Shown in pieces: positions 23,162-34,382 of a DNA stretch of 64,000 nucleotides. The first letter of the stretch is position 1. Each line of letters starts with the position of its first letter. The notes beneath the pieces were generated by a model. It saw only the letters and a list, made by a program, of their open reading frames with translations, ran no database searches and was not told the DNA's origin. Origin of the DNA: Anisus vortex (taxonomy: Eukaryota; Mollusca; Gastropoda; Planorbidae); contig OX421506.1 in assembly GCA_949126835.1 (NCBI GenBank), positions 26,449,801 through 26,513,800 of the forward strand, in the 5' to 3' direction. The position numbers and the translations under genes are program-made.

Positions 23162-23169
23162 GCCTACCC

Positions 23170-23465
23170 AAATGCAGGCACCCGCGAAACCCCCGAGGCG
23201 CATAACGTAATTGGCACGTGGCTCGTGGCATATTTTGTGTGTTTTGTTTCTGTAGTGGCACGCCGAATGAGATGCACTTCTAAATTTTATTGTTCCATAT
23301 TTTAGTAAGATCTTGTGAAAATGTCCACGAATTGTGCGCCAGTCGCAGTGAGTGATTAAAAGTTTTGAAGGGTGGTTCGTATAGGTGAGTCAGAATACAG
23401 CAGACGACTTCCCGATGATTTAGTGTCCTCTGCCTACCAACCCCCCTCCCCCCCCCCCACTTCCA
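23170..23465. other. Unassigned DNA with poly-C
   Basis: Poly-C tract at about 23443-23458; nothing else. Confidence 0.5.
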
Positions 23466-23499
23466 CTAATATGTTTAATTAAAAAGGTGGTCTAGTCAA

Positions 23500-23680
23500 G
23501 TCTAGTGGCAACGCGTTCGAATTTCCATTTCAAACCTCTCCGGTTCGAATCTATGTTTATTTTTAACCCGGGACTGAAAGGTGTTCCTGAGTCTACCCTG
23601 CTCTAATGGAAGGGGGGGAATGTCTGCATTGTGCTTGCCACACCATCCCCTTGGCCTTTAAACCCCCAAAAACTGATAAG
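23500..23680 (+). mobile_element. tRNA-derived SINE, decayed copy
   Basis: GGCAACGCGTTCGA, CGGTTCGAATC (B box), CCTGAGTCTACCCTGCTCT and TTGTGCTTGCCACACCAT appear in SINE order with many changes; the 3' end is lost. Confidence 0.65.
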
Positions 23681-24576
23681 ATAGCTGCATGGACCGACAT
23701 AATCCTAGAGGGGAGACTTAAATGTTCCACAAAAATGTCTACCAGAAATGCCATCAGGCACTAATTATTTCTTGCCCCCTCCACCCCCCCCCCTCCCATT
23801 TCTTCTTTCTTTCTCGCCCCACCTATAAAGTAAATACATTGGCAAAACATTCGATTCTTTGGCGTAGGCCACCTCTCTCCTAGGAACAATACAAAACCAA
23901 CACACAACAAAGTAGCTTAGTCATCAATTTCTCATCAAGGAATCAAATTTTACGTCACAATTATTGAATTGATAGAAGTCAACAAAACTATCAGCCCCCC
24001 CTCCCCCCATTTTTATTTAGTTGGCAATTTGTCCTAATGCGTACTCTTAGCAAGCACCCTCCCTGACATAACCCACACCCCACCCTGGCACTAGAACTTA
24101 CATATTCCAGCATCCACCGAAGGAGATCTGAAGATCCCCAACTCCCCCATCCCCCACTATTCTTCCCTACTACCATTTTGTTTTAACAACAACCCAAAAC
24201 GCCTTGTCCGGAAAACCTAGCCACGCCAAAGCTTTCTTGTATGAGTTTGCAGTTTGCAGTGAACGTGTTGCTAATTGGCAGAGGGGGGAAATAAAAACAC
24301 AGCCACTAAGTTTCTAAATCCAGCCAGTATTTAAAAAAAACAAACACATCAGACTTCCAATCCCCTGTTTCCTGCTGCTTGTTGTCAGTTTCTTTTGGGG
24401 GAATTCCCTGTCAACATGAAGATGTTGTGGGGGATTTTGTGTGTGTTTGTGTGTGTGTATATTCCTATGTGTAGTGAGTTAGTGGGAAAACCCGTGTCCA
24501 ATGCAGTCTATCTGCATATCCGTCTAAATACCTATTATTCATCCATGAATCCACTCTTTCATTTAACTATTTAACT
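23680..24576. other. Unassigned DNA, C-rich patches
   Basis: Poly-C near 23783 and 23996, (GT)n near 24440. The frame at 23991-24176 (minus) is G-rich low complexity. No gene seen. Confidence 0.5.
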
Positions 24577-24765
24577 ACATACATACATACATACATATCG
24601 ATCATATCCATCGATCTATCTATCCATCCACTCAAGCATACATACATACATACATATCGATCATATCCATCGATCTATCTATCCATCCACTCAAGCATAC
24701 ATACATACATACATATCGATCATATCCATCGATCTATCTATCCATCCACTCAAGCATACATACAT
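24577..24765. repeat. 59-bp minisatellite, left part, split by element B
   Basis: Three units combining (CATA)n with ATCGATCATATCCATCGATC and CTATCCATCCACTCAAGC, at 59-bp spacing. The same array continues at 31664. Confidence 0.9.
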
Positions 24766-25798
24766 TGTTACGAAACGTAAATTCCCTACATTGTAATGTT
24801 AATAAACCAACTAAATCATTTAAGCGAATTGCGTTTAAACGATATAAATATTTCTCAGCTCAAAGTTTCCCCCGGGTTTTTCCTAACCTAATTTGAGCAT
24901 TATTGTTTTTTATTAACCTCGATAAAAACATGAACTGTTCACGCGAGTACAGCATGTCAAGGTCGATCGGTCTCTCCTTATTTTGTTAGAGCATTATTGC
25001 TTGTTCTTAATAAAAAGTATCTGATCACGCAGTCAACATGCAGGCTTGATTAAAATATTCGTGTCACTAGACTGTCTGGTTTTTCCAACGATTGACCCGT
25101 AATATATCTCTACGCGATTCGACACTTTTAGTCAGTTCTTGGCGTACAGCCGTTCGGATAACATCTAATATTAAGTCTCTGAGAATCGTTTCTATTTGAG
25201 TTGTATTATGAAAGATTTATTATTCTACTATTAACTACAATGCTATATGTTCATTGAGGATATTCATTACTAATTGGAATATGTGTATTTCTTGATTGTG
25301 TATATAATATTATTTGGATTCCTACTGGATTGATGTTGTAAATTAAACCAAATTTATCGTTGCTTTCTACACAACTTGGTTAACGTCAATATTTCAAAGT
25401 TATATACATGTGTGTATGTGTAATGTTTATTCAACTATATTAATAATCTACACTACCACTCAACATCAAGGTTCTTGCTGTATAATATGAGCCACATAAA
25501 TAATTATACATGAAGTAAATCAACTGTAAACTCTAAAACTACGCTATGTGAATTGCCAGGGGATTATAAGAACCAGGAATACTCTAGACAACTACAAATA
25601 AACTTCAGAATGATATAATAAGATCTTCACTAATACAAGGATACTCACACTAACAATAACAATACTATAACTATCATTTTCATAAATTGAATGGGGGCTC
25701 TAGCCGTAATAACATTATAAATTATAATTATACTTGTGTGATAAATAGAAGGTCTCATCCATAATTTATTATGGTGAATAAATTGCCTTGTAATAAAA
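24766..25798 (+). repeat. 5' LTR of element B
   Basis: 1033 bp, begins TGTTACGAAACG and ends TAATAAAA where the 3' copy has TAATAACA. Only one further substitution was found (TTATACTTG against TTAGACTTG near the end). Confidence 0.92.
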
Positions 25799-25823
25799 TG
25801 GGTTTTGCTCGTCAGTGATTTAC
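25799..25823 (+). other. Primer-binding site of element B, weak tRNA-Pro resemblance
   Basis: TGGGTTTTGCTCGTCAGTGA directly abuts the LTR. TGGG, GCTCGTC and the following GATTT line up with the tRNA-Pro complement when a 2-base insertion is allowed. Less clear than in elements A and C. Confidence 0.4.
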
Positions 25824-26197
25824 TAACAAACGTTTAGAGGATTTACTTCAACTTCAAGAATCGTTATACTATTTACACAAACTATTTACAACTGCCGTAA
25901 TACATACTCGTAACTTGGATGGATTGTGTTGGAAAATATGAACAATATACAATATACTAAAGATTGTGATTGAATTGAACATTGCTATTGAGAATCGGAA
26001 AACTTAACTATTCAGCCTGGAAAATTATCTTGTGTATTACCTTATCAAACAAAGTAACTCTAAGAAAGTATTATTTTTATGACCTTGTTGTGACAAATCT
26101 GAACTGTGTGGTGTAGTGAATTATTCAAAGGACAGAAAGTAAGTTGGACTCTTTATTGTATTATTAACAAGATTTATAGTAACATTTAATATATAAA

Positions 26198-29100
26198 ATG
26201 GAAGCCACAAATAATCTTACATTGGATCCAGAGATATTTGATCTAACCTCAGAACAGCTTAATAAAATGTCAATGATACAATTAAAAGAATTGGCTAAAT
26301 CATTGGGCATTTCTATCACAGAAACTAGGCCATCAAAAACTAAATTACTTCAAGAGGTAACTGAGTGTTTAAGAAAACAAGGTACACTAATTATTGAAGA
26401 AACTACTGCTAATGATAACATTAATGATGAATCAGATGATGAATTACCTTTTCCTATAAAACAAAGAGTAAAGCATACAACTGGTGACTTAAGTGAAGAA
26501 TTGAAATTTAAACTTGAGTTAAGAAAGATGGAATTAGAGATGGAAAGAGAAAACAAGAGAATTGAGATGGAAAGAGAAATAGCAAGAGAGAAAATAGCAA
26601 GCCAAGAAAGAATTGAGCTAGCAAGGTCTCGTACGTCAAATCATTCGAATGCAAGCTCTGAAGCAGATGCAGAACTGTATAAGTTTAAGAAACATATTCC
26701 AGTTTTTGAAGATAATTCGGTGGAAGAGTTCTTCATGATTTTCGAGAGAAACGCTAGAGACTATCAATTTCCCGAGGGCAAGAAAGCTATACTTCTACGC
26801 TCAGCTCTGATCAAAGGAAAGGCACTTGATGTTGTATTAAGTCTTACTGAAGAGGAATTGTATGATTATGAACTGATCAAGAATAGAGTACTGCTAAGTT
26901 ATGCATTAACACCTGAAAAATATAGAAAAGTTTTTCGCGAGTCTAAGAAAGAACAGGAACAATCCCATGTTGATTTTCTAAGACAGAAAAAGAAATATTT
27001 TGAAAGATGGATTCGATCCAAAGGTGTAAACAAAGACTTTGATAAATTAGCTAATCTTATGCTAATGGAAGACTTTAACAATAACATCAGAGGTGACGTA
27101 AGAATACATTTAGCAGACAAAGGTGTAGAACAAGTAGAAACAGCAGCAGTGATGGCAGACGAATATGTTATTATCCATTCCAGCAATAAATTTACAACAG
27201 TTGATAAATCTAAATTCCAGAATCGAGATATGAAGGTAGAAAAGAAAACCATGAATCCAAATGAATCCTATCAATCAAAGAGACATCAGCAGAGCAATGA
27301 AGGTCCAACAAATTCCAAGCCAACCTGTAGCCATTGTAAACGAATTGGACATACTAAGGAAAAGTGCTGGATATTGAATGGGAACCCGAATAAAAAGAAT
27401 GTTGTCTTATCGTATGTAGCAATGCCAAAACAAAGAACTCATGAAAATGTAAAGAAGGATATTAGAACTCAAACAGAGATACCTAGTGCTAATGCAGATA
27501 ACCTGACAAAACACACGTATCTAGGAAACTTGAAACCAGAAATAGTTCCTGAAATAGAGACAATGGTTTTCAATAATTCCAATGCTAATCTGAGCTCCAA
27601 GGAGTCTATATCAGATAGAACCACCATGAGTACTAAACATACCTCTTACAAAAATAACTTGGATACAGATCTCATCGATACTGAGATACCAAGCAATTGT
27701 TTACCATTCATTGAAGAAGGTACCGTGTCATCCATAATAAATGGTGTCACTAGTGAAAAGAACATCAGAATACTCCGTGATACAGGGGCTGAGGTTTCAC
27801 TACTTTTAGAGAATACTGTTCCTACGTCACAATCGACATATACAGGACAGGATCTCACTATTCAAGGTGTATCAAGGAAAAATGTACAAGTTCCTTTGCA
27901 TCAAATACAGCTGAAGAGTGCGTACTTCACTGGAAATGTAGTTGTGGGTGTATACAAATCACTTCCGTTTAAAGGTGTTTCTTTAATACTGGGAAATGAT
28001 ATTGCTGGAGATGTGGTGCATTCCATATCCAAGAAAAAACAATGCCTTAATAAAAGTGAGAGCTTTATCAAACCTATATGCATCGTCACTAGAGGTATGG
28101 CCCAACAACAAAAGTCTGTCGAAACCATGTCAAAGTCAAAAATAGAACCAGAAATTGACCTACAGGCAACTTTCCTGGCTGACATCTTGAGTGGTCCCTC
28201 AGTCAAGACTACTGAAAGTAATTTGTCACCTCGACAATTACTCCTATTAGAACAGAATAGAGATTCAGGAATTAAACACCTGAAGAAAAAGGTGATAACT
28301 GAACAGGAGGCAGAAATTAAAGGAAATGGATTTTTTCTGAAGGAGGGAATATTAATGCAAAAATGGAGAGATGTGAAATGTGATAATGACAATTGCAGAG
28401 AAGGAAGTCAGATTGTGGTACCAGCCATATATCGTAATGACATCTTACACATGGCTCATGATACGCCATATGCTGGTCATCTAGGAGTGAACAAGACTTA
28501 CCGTCGAATTCTTCCGTACTTCTATTGGCCTGGACTACATCGTGACGTCACAAAATACTGCAAGTCATGCAATACATGCCAGATAGTTGGTAAACCTAAC
28601 CAGACTATACCGGTAGCACCTCTAAAGCCAATACCTGCCTTTGCAGAACCATTTAGCCACTTGCTAATAGACTGTGTAGGTCCTTTGCCTAAAACAAAGA
28701 CAGGACACCAGTACTTATTCACTATAATGTGCACTGCCACGAGATACCCTGAAGCTATTCCGCTACGCACCATTAACGCAGATAAGATATCTGACGCACT
28801 GATTGCATTTTGTTCAAGATACGGTCTTCCAAAGACTATACAGTCAGACCAAGGATCTAACTTTACATCAAAGCTGTTTAACCAGGTCTTAAAGAAACTA
28901 GGCATCCAACATGCAACTTCAACTGCGTACCATCCGCAAAGCCAAGGTGCCCTAGAAAGATATCATCAGACTCTGAAAACCATGCTCCGCACATACTGTT
29001 TTGAGAACACTGAAGACTGGGATCGCGGTATTCCATTCGCTCTTTTCGCGACTAGAGAAACTGTGCAGGAATCTCTTGGATTCAGTCCGTTCGAGTTAGT

Positions 29101-29863
29101 GTTTGGACATTCAGTTCGAGGACCTCTAAAACTGTTGCAGGAAACCTTGTTAAATTCTGATGAAGAGACTGGACTCGTAGCTTATGTGGAACAATTTAGC
29201 AATAGAATCTATCATGCTTTTAATCATGTTAAAGATAATCTTTTGCAGGCTCAGAAAAGAATGAAAGGGTACTATGATGTCAAGGCCAGATCCCGATGTT
29301 TCCATCCTGGTGATAAAGTCCTCATGTTGACCCAATTGTCTGGACAACCCCTGAGTGCAAAATATACAGGACCATATCAGGTTTTAGATAAAATCAGTGA
29401 TGTAACATACCTTGTAAAAACCCCTGATAGAAGGAAAACACAGAGACTGTGCCATATAAACATGCTAAAACCTTATGTTGTTAGGGAAGAACAAACTGAC
29501 ATTAGGCCAGTGAGTGCTATCAAAACTGTTGAAACACCCCCGCCTAAATTTAAAAAGACAATCATAGAAAGTAAACTTCAAAACACTGAAGCACTTAAAA
29601 ACCTCAATGATAAACTGACACATCTAGACTCAGGTGAACAGACTTCTATCAAGGGTTTAATCTATGATCATGTAAATGTGTTTAGTGATGTTCCTAACAA
29701 AACAACTTCGGTTACCCATGATGTAGTTTTTAAAGATTATAATGATAAACCTGTCAAACAACATCCGTATAGGGTTAATCCCATACAACTTAAGAATAAC
29801 TCACGTATTGGTAAAAGATCACAACGTCGCGGACACCCTATCGCGCATGTAACAAATGTATAA
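26198..29863 (+). CDS. Gag-protease-integrase polyprotein of element B, lacking RT-RNase H
   Basis: 1221 residues. Residues 20-58 fit a SAP-like helix-loop-helix (LNKMSMIQLKELAKSLGI). Residues 98-143 are a charged coiled coil. Residues 160-327 form the capsid, whose second half (240-327) has a SCAN-like pattern. A CX2CX4HX4C zinc knuckle spans 377-390. The aspartic protease signature DTGA is at 528-531. The integrase zinc site is H754, H761, C791, C794, and the catalytic triad is D825, D884, E920 with the exact 35-residue spacing. A GPY/F-type module follows at about 1035-1092. After integrase, residues 1155-1199 (SDVP...KQHPYRVNP) look like the leader that precedes RT in Ty3/gypsy proteins, then the frame ends at 1221. 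The RT-RNase H block therefore belonged after integrase and has been lost in frame. The start is the first ATG after the leader and begins the conserved Gag. Products act in cytoplasmic particles, and integrase in the nucleus. Confidence 0.9.
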   Translation: MEATNNLTLDPEIFDLTSEQLNKMSMIQLKELAKSLGISITETRPSKTKLLQEVTECLRKQGTLIIEETTANDNINDESDDELPFPIKQRVKHTTGDLSEELKFKLELRKMELEMERENKRIEMEREIAREKIASQERIELARSRTSNHSNASSEADAELYKFKKHIPVFEDNSVEEFFMIFERNARDYQFPEGKKAILLRSALIKGKALDVVLSLTEEELYDYELIKNRVLLSYALTPEKYRKVFRESKKEQEQSHVDFLRQKKKYFERWIRSKGVNKDFDKLANLMLMEDFNNNIRGDVRIHLADKGVEQVETAAVMADEYVIIHSSNKFTTVDKSKFQNRDMKVEKKTMNPNESYQSKRHQQSNEGPTNSKPTCSHCKRIGHTKEKCWILNGNPNKKNVVLSYVAMPKQRTHENVKKDIRTQTEIPSANADNLTKHTYLGNLKPEIVPEIETMVFNNSNANLSSKESISDRTTMSTKHTSYKNNLDTDLIDTEIPSNCLPFIEEGTVSSIINGVTSEKNIRILRDTGAEVSLLLENTVPTSQSTYTGQDLTIQGVSRKNVQVPLHQIQLKSAYFTGNVVVGVYKSLPFKGVSLILGNDIAGDVVHSISKKKQCLNKSESFIKPICIVTRGMAQQQKSVETMSKSKIEPEIDLQATFLADILSGPSVKTTESNLSPRQLLLLEQNRDSGIKHLKKKVITEQEAEIKGNGFFLKEGILMQKWRDVKCDNDNCREGSQIVVPAIYRNDILHMAHDTPYAGHLGVNKTYRRILPYFYWPGLHRDVTKYCKSCNTCQIVGKPNQTIPVAPLKPIPAFAEPFSHLLIDCVGPLPKTKTGHQYLFTIMCTATRYPEAIPLRTINADKISDALIAFCSRYGLPKTIQSDQGSNFTSKLFNQVLKKLGIQHATSTAYHPQSQGALERYHQTLKTMLRTYCFENTEDWDRGIPFALFATRETVQESLGFSPFELVFGHSVRGPLKLLQETLLNSDEETGLVAYVEQFSNRIYHAFNHVKDNLLQAQKRMKGYYDVKARSRCFHPGDKVLMLTQLSGQPLSAKYTGPYQVLDKISDVTYLVKTPDRRKTQRLCHINMLKPYVVREEQTDIRPVSAIKTVETPPPKFKKTIIESKLQNTEALKNLNDKLTHLDSGEQTSIKGLIYDHVNVFSDVPNKTTSVTHDVVFKDYNDKPVKQHPYRVNPIQLKNNSRIGKRSQRRGHPIAHVTNV

Positions 29864-30630
29864 GGGGACAGATAACTTCATGTATATATTCTGATAATCC
29901 TAACTAAGAGAATTGGATCATTTAAAATATAAATGCATGAATATATGAATATGTTGTGATTATTTTATGCAATGTCTTATGCCTTATTTTATGCCATGAA
30001 TATTTCCCTTTGCTAAAACAAATATTATTATTGTTGTAGGAAAAAAGAAAGAACCTAATAAGTTACTTATAAATATTATGGATTTATGAACATAATTTTT
30101 CTTTATTAGTAAGATAATGAATGAACAGAAATGTACATCCTTATTTTGAAACAATCAAACTATAGTTGTGATTATGTAAAAACCAAGATAGAGTAATGTG
30201 CATACACTTCACATGCTTACACAGTTAAGATTAAATTCTTACTCTAAAATTTATTTAAATATTAATTTCATTTAAGTTGAATTAATTAATGATTGAATTG
30301 TTTAATATGATAACATTAGTTATGGTGATTTTTACCTTATAAATAAGATGATGATGTTTATAAGGAATGATATCTCAGAGAGTATAATTTTTTTTAGAAT
30401 AACGCGAACATGTGTTATGGTCTAAGGATAACTTGAGATCCTATATGATGAGGGTTTAATAGAATAAATTATTTCCCTTACTTGTCTTATTTAACGGACT
30501 ACCCAGGTGGAGTCAGTTTTTTTTTTTTGTATATTGTTTAGAACTAAAGTTAAGTGCAGGCGGTTCTAAAAGAAATTGCACACTTCTATTGTTTAGTATG
30601 CAATGTTCTTTTCCTTTTGGTATGGGCGAC
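29864..30630 (+). other. 3' untranslated part of element B with purine tract
   Basis: 767 bp of AT-rich DNA without an env-like frame. It ends in TTTTGGTATGGGCGAC, the presumed plus-strand primer, directly before the 3' LTR. Confidence 0.6.
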
Positions 30631-31663
30631 TGTTACGAAACGTAAATTCCCTACATTGTAATGTTAATAAACCAACTAAATCATTTAAGCGAATTGCGTT
30701 TAAACGATATAAATATTTCTCAGCTCAAAGTTTCCCCCGGGTTTTTCCTAACCTAATTTGAGCATTATTGTTTTTTATTAACCTCGATAAAAACATGAAC
30801 TGTTCACGCGAGTACAGCATGTCAAGGTCGATCGGTCTCTCCTTATTTTGTTAGAGCATTATTGCTTGTTCTTAATAAAAAGTATCTGATCACGCAGTCA
30901 ACATGCAGGCTTGATTAAAATATTCGTGTCACTAGACTGTCTGGTTTTTCCAACGATTGACCCGTAATATATCTCTACGCGATTCGACACTTTTAGTCAG
31001 TTCTTGGCGTACAGCCGTTCGGATAACATCTAATATTAAGTCTCTGAGAATCGTTTCTATTTGAGTTGTATTATGAAAGATTTATTATTCTACTATTAAC
31101 TACAATGCTATATGTTCATTGAGGATATTCATTACTAATTGGAATATGTGTATTTCTTGATTGTGTATATAATATTATTTGGATTCCTACTGGATTGATG
31201 TTGTAAATTAAACCAAATTTATCGTTGCTTTCTACACAACTTGGTTAACGTCAATATTTCAAAGTTATATACATGTGTGTATGTGTAATGTTTATTCAAC
31301 TATATTAATAATCTACACTACCACTCAACATCAAGGTTCTTGCTGTATAATATGAGCCACATAAATAATTATACATGAAGTAAATCAACTGTAAACTCTA
31401 AAACTACGCTATGTGAATTGCCAGGGGATTATAAGAACCAGGAATACTCTAGACAACTACAAATAAACTTCAGAATGATATAATAAGATCTTCACTAATA
31501 CAAGGATACTCACACTAACAATAACAATACTATAACTATCATTTTCATAAATTGAATGGGGGCTCTAGCCGTAATAACATTATAAATTATAATTAGACTT
31601 GTGTGATAAATAGAAGGTCTCATCCATAATTTATTATGGTGAATAAATTGCCTTGTAATAACA
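30631..31663 (+). repeat. 3' LTR of element B
   Basis: 1033-bp copy of 24766-25798 with a perfect TGTTA...TAACA inverted terminus, followed by TACAT. Confidence 0.92.
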
Positions 31664-32465
31664 TACATACATATCGATCATATCCATCGATCTATCTATC
31701 CATCCACTCAAGCATACATACATACATACATACATATCGATCATATCCATCGATCTATCTATCCATCCACTCAAGCATACATACATACATACATATTATT
31801 ACATAAATCCTATCCATTGATCTATCTATCCATCCACTCAAGCATACATACATACATACATACATACATATCGATCATATCCATCGATCTATCTATCCAT
31901 CCACTCAAGCATACATACATACATACATACATACATATCCATCATATCCATTGATCTATCTATCCATCCACTCAAGCATACATACATATCCATCATGTCC
32001 ATCGATCTATCTATCCATCCACTCAAGCATACATACATACTTACATATCCATCATATCCATCGATCTATCTATCCATCCACTCAAGCATACATACATACA
32101 TATCCATCATGTCCATCGATCTATCTATCCATCCACTCAAGCATACATACATACATACATATATCATATACATCGATCTATCTATCCATCCACTCAAGCA
32201 TACATACATACATACATATCGATCATATCCATTGATCTATCTATCCATCCACTCAAGCATACATACATACATACATATTATTACATATATCATATCCATT
32301 GATCTATCTATCCATCCACTCAAGCATACATACATACATACATTCATATATCATATCCATCGATCTATCTATCCATCCACTCAAGCATACATGCATACAT
32401 ACATATCCATCATATCCATCGATCTATCTATCCATTCACTCAAGCATATATACATACATACATGC
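31664..32465. repeat. 55-65-bp minisatellite, right part (about 13 units)
   Basis: Continues the array of 24577-24765. The length of the (CATA)n segment varies between units, while the CATCGATCTATCTATCCATC core is stable. Overlapping frames at 31951-32580 encode YLSIHSSIHTY repeats and are artefacts. Confidence 0.9.
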
Positions 32466-32514
32466 AACACCCGTTGTCTTTCTATCTATTCATTTATCCG
32501 TTTTTCTGTTGCAA

Positions 32515-32745
32515 TGCTCAGATGAACATAAAGACAAAACTACGTTCCTTATCAACTTATGCGAGAACAAATGCATATAAGTAGGCCTACTCTTTCTTCC
32601 CGAGTGGCATTCGGGCATGGAATGGGTTGCCTGAACAAACCAGGAAAACCATCATTTAAAACATTAATAAAGATGCAAGACTGGACTTGGACCACGGATG
32701 AGCTTAGGACGCAATAATCTTCTTTATAGAAGGAGCGTCTGATAG
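32515..32745 (+). mobile_element. LINE-tail family 1, best full copy
   Basis: The family, read in sense, carries an RT C-terminal tail with FFPSGIRAWNGLP-like residues. This copy has CTTTCTTCCCGAGTGGCATT, CATGGAATGGGTTGCCTGAA and CCAGGAAAACC, then ATTAATAAAGATGCAAGACT and TCTTCTTTATAGAAGGAGCG. The conserved 3' end and variable 5' truncation across about ten copies fit a non-LTR retrotransposon. Confidence 0.8.
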
Positions 32746-32902
32746 GGTTTCTGACGTTTGTTGAGGCAAAGTAAAGGCGTCTGAAAGTTATGCTGTCCAC
32801 ACATATCCCCTTAAATATATCCGTGGTCACGGGAATTTTTGTGAATGATACTTCATAGACCCTATGAGTTATATTGTTCCGACGGGGATAGTTTACTTTA
32901 AC
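32746..32902 (+). mobile_element. tRNA-derived SINE, 3' half only
   Basis: GGCAAAGTAAAGGCGTCTGA, TGCTGTCCACACATATCCCC, CCGTGGTCACGGGAA and TTCCGACGGGGATAGTTTAC follow SINE order; the tRNA head is missing. Confidence 0.65.
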
Positions 32903-33730
32903 TCATTGGGTGTCAACCCACCACCACCCGACATTCCATTCACAGTATTGCCCATTCCGACGCAGTCTACCATCTCCCCTAATAACGTTGCCAGACATAT
33001 GTTTCCATAGAGATATAACATGTCAATCATAAAAAAAAAACCTAGTCCTCGTCTCACTTAATCCATCGTATGCACACACACAAAAAAACTCAGCACATTC
33101 CCTTAAGACCACGGCTTTGTGATTATATAGCTAGCTCCCCGAAGTAAAACGAACACAGAGCAGTAGAAATTAGTTTAATCAAATCCAGGTACTTTCTTTG
33201 CTATATACTCAAATATCTTTGGCATAAGCTCCCAATTTGGACTTCTTTAAGCTCCACATGTATACCGCAGAAGCAGCTCTTTGTTACATTATTTGCTTGA
33301 ATATATAGTTTAGGGTTGATCAGTGCGACGGAAGAATTTTTGGTCAGACTTCAGTATGTTAACAAATGATGGAGGTGTTACATGGCAAAAACAATACCTC
33401 AACAATACAATACAATTAGTTTCTCAAAATGAAGCTTTTCTTCTCCCAGCATTAGTCGAGAGTCTGATAGGGGGTGTGGAGGTCTCGACAAAGTATGCCT
33501 TACAACTCAATGACAGATATTTATAGGATTTTTTCTTCAACGATTAAATTTCTTGGCTCGGTGTCAACAGTAGGGGAAAGCTGCGCGTTTCTAGAATTGT
33601 AGATCTTTAGCAGGCAGCGGTCAACCTGCCTTGGGCAGAAATACAACCTCTAATCCTTGTTTTTTTTTTGTCCTGGAAAGCTCCATCGACACTATTAAAT
33701 ATTTCGCTTTTAAATAAGTGTCCACCCTTA
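32903..33730. other. Unassigned DNA
   Basis: The 67-codon frame at 33323-33526 (plus) has no recognisable homologue. No repeat identified. Confidence 0.45.
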
Positions 33731-33739
33731 AACCCACAA

Positions 33740-34012
33740 TGGGGCACGTTAGCCGAGCGGCAGCGCGTTCGACTAGCGAGCCGAAGGTCCCGGGTTCGAA
33801 TCCTGGTGCAGGCTAGGATTTTTTCCCGGATCTGGAGGGTGTCCCTGAGTCTACCCAGCTCTGATGGGTACCTGACCTTAGTTGGGGTAAAGTAAAGGCG
33901 GCTGTGCATAGTGCTGGCCACAAAATCACCTAGTATGCCGTGGCCACAGAAACTGGTGAACGCTGCTTCACCGGACCTATGGATCAACTCGGTCCGACGG
34001 GTACTTTACTTC
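33740..34012 (+). mobile_element. tRNA-derived SINE, complete, 273 bp
   Basis: A box TTAGCCGAGCGG, B box GGTTCGAATCC, full body and 3' end GGTCCGACGGGTACTTTACT. The 9-bp duplication AACCCACAA is at 33731-33739 and 34013-34021. The frames overlapping it (33607-33987, 33668-33895) arise from SINE sequence. The head is close to a tRNA but continues straight into SINE body, so it is not a tRNA gene. Confidence 0.93.
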
Positions 34013-34021
34013 AACCCACAA

Positions 34022-34380
34022 GAAATGCATCATTTCACTTTTGATGTGCGTGCTGAAATTGAGGTGTCTCTGGCTGGTGTCCAACCTCTACTCTCGAATA
34101 ATTATTCGTCATTGATCAATATGCTAAGTGCCTCTCGTTAATATATTGAGTATACTTCGCTATCATAGCTAAGATATTTTCTTCTGTAAAGTTGTTGTTG
34201 TTGCGTTGAAACCGGAGACTTCGTTAAGCAAACATATCTCCATATCTTTCATCAGCTCCGACGTGCAAGGTACTGTGTGGCCAACCTAACGCTTTAAATG
34301 ATTTATCATTTTATTGATGAATATATCGAATGAATTTGAAAAATATGACGAATAAGTATATGCTTAAGGAAACGGCTTGC
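34022..34380. other. Unassigned DNA
   Basis: A TTGTTGTTGTTGCGTTGAA segment near 34190 resembles repeats at 53203 and 53503. Nothing else. Confidence 0.4.
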
Positions 34381-34382
34381 AC

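Larger units (their letters stand above)
24766..31663 (+). mobile_element. LTR retrotransposon B, Ty3/gypsy of Gmr1-like order, RT-RNase H deleted
   Basis: Two 1033-bp LTRs (TGTTA...TAACA) flank a 4832-bp interior holding one 1221-codon frame. TACAT on both sides (24761-24765, 31664-31668) is a 5-bp duplication, though it sits in a CATA-rich array and is therefore weaker evidence than usual. By eye I found two substitutions between the LTRs, one being the fourth-last or third-last base region of the left LTR (AAAA against AACA), so insertion is recent. Gag, protease and a complete integrase are present, but no RT or RNase H motif exists anywhere in the interior. The element could make particles and an integrase, but not DNA, without help. 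Confidence 0.92.

Noticed and set aside
26350..28905. Minus-strand frames of 68-163 codons within element B
   Set aside because: Shadows of the plus-strand polyprotein.
26198..29863. Domesticated host gene derived from gag-integrase
   Set aside because: Nearly identical LTRs and flanking duplication show a recent mobile insertion, so there has been no time for domestication at this site.
29864..30630. An env gene downstream of pol in element B
   Set aside because: No frame of useful length, no signal peptide or membrane segment in the 767-bp 3' region.
24577..32465. CRISPR-like array of regularly spaced repeats
   Set aside because: Units are contiguous minisatellite repeats without unique spacers, in a eukaryotic setting.
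31951..32580. Overlapping frames of 94-176 codons
   Set aside because: Minisatellite of about 59 bp; the same peptide appears in shifted frames.
33740..33815. tRNA gene at the tRNA-like head
   Set aside because: The sequence continues into the SINE body, has a target duplication around the whole 273 bp, and occurs in many copies.
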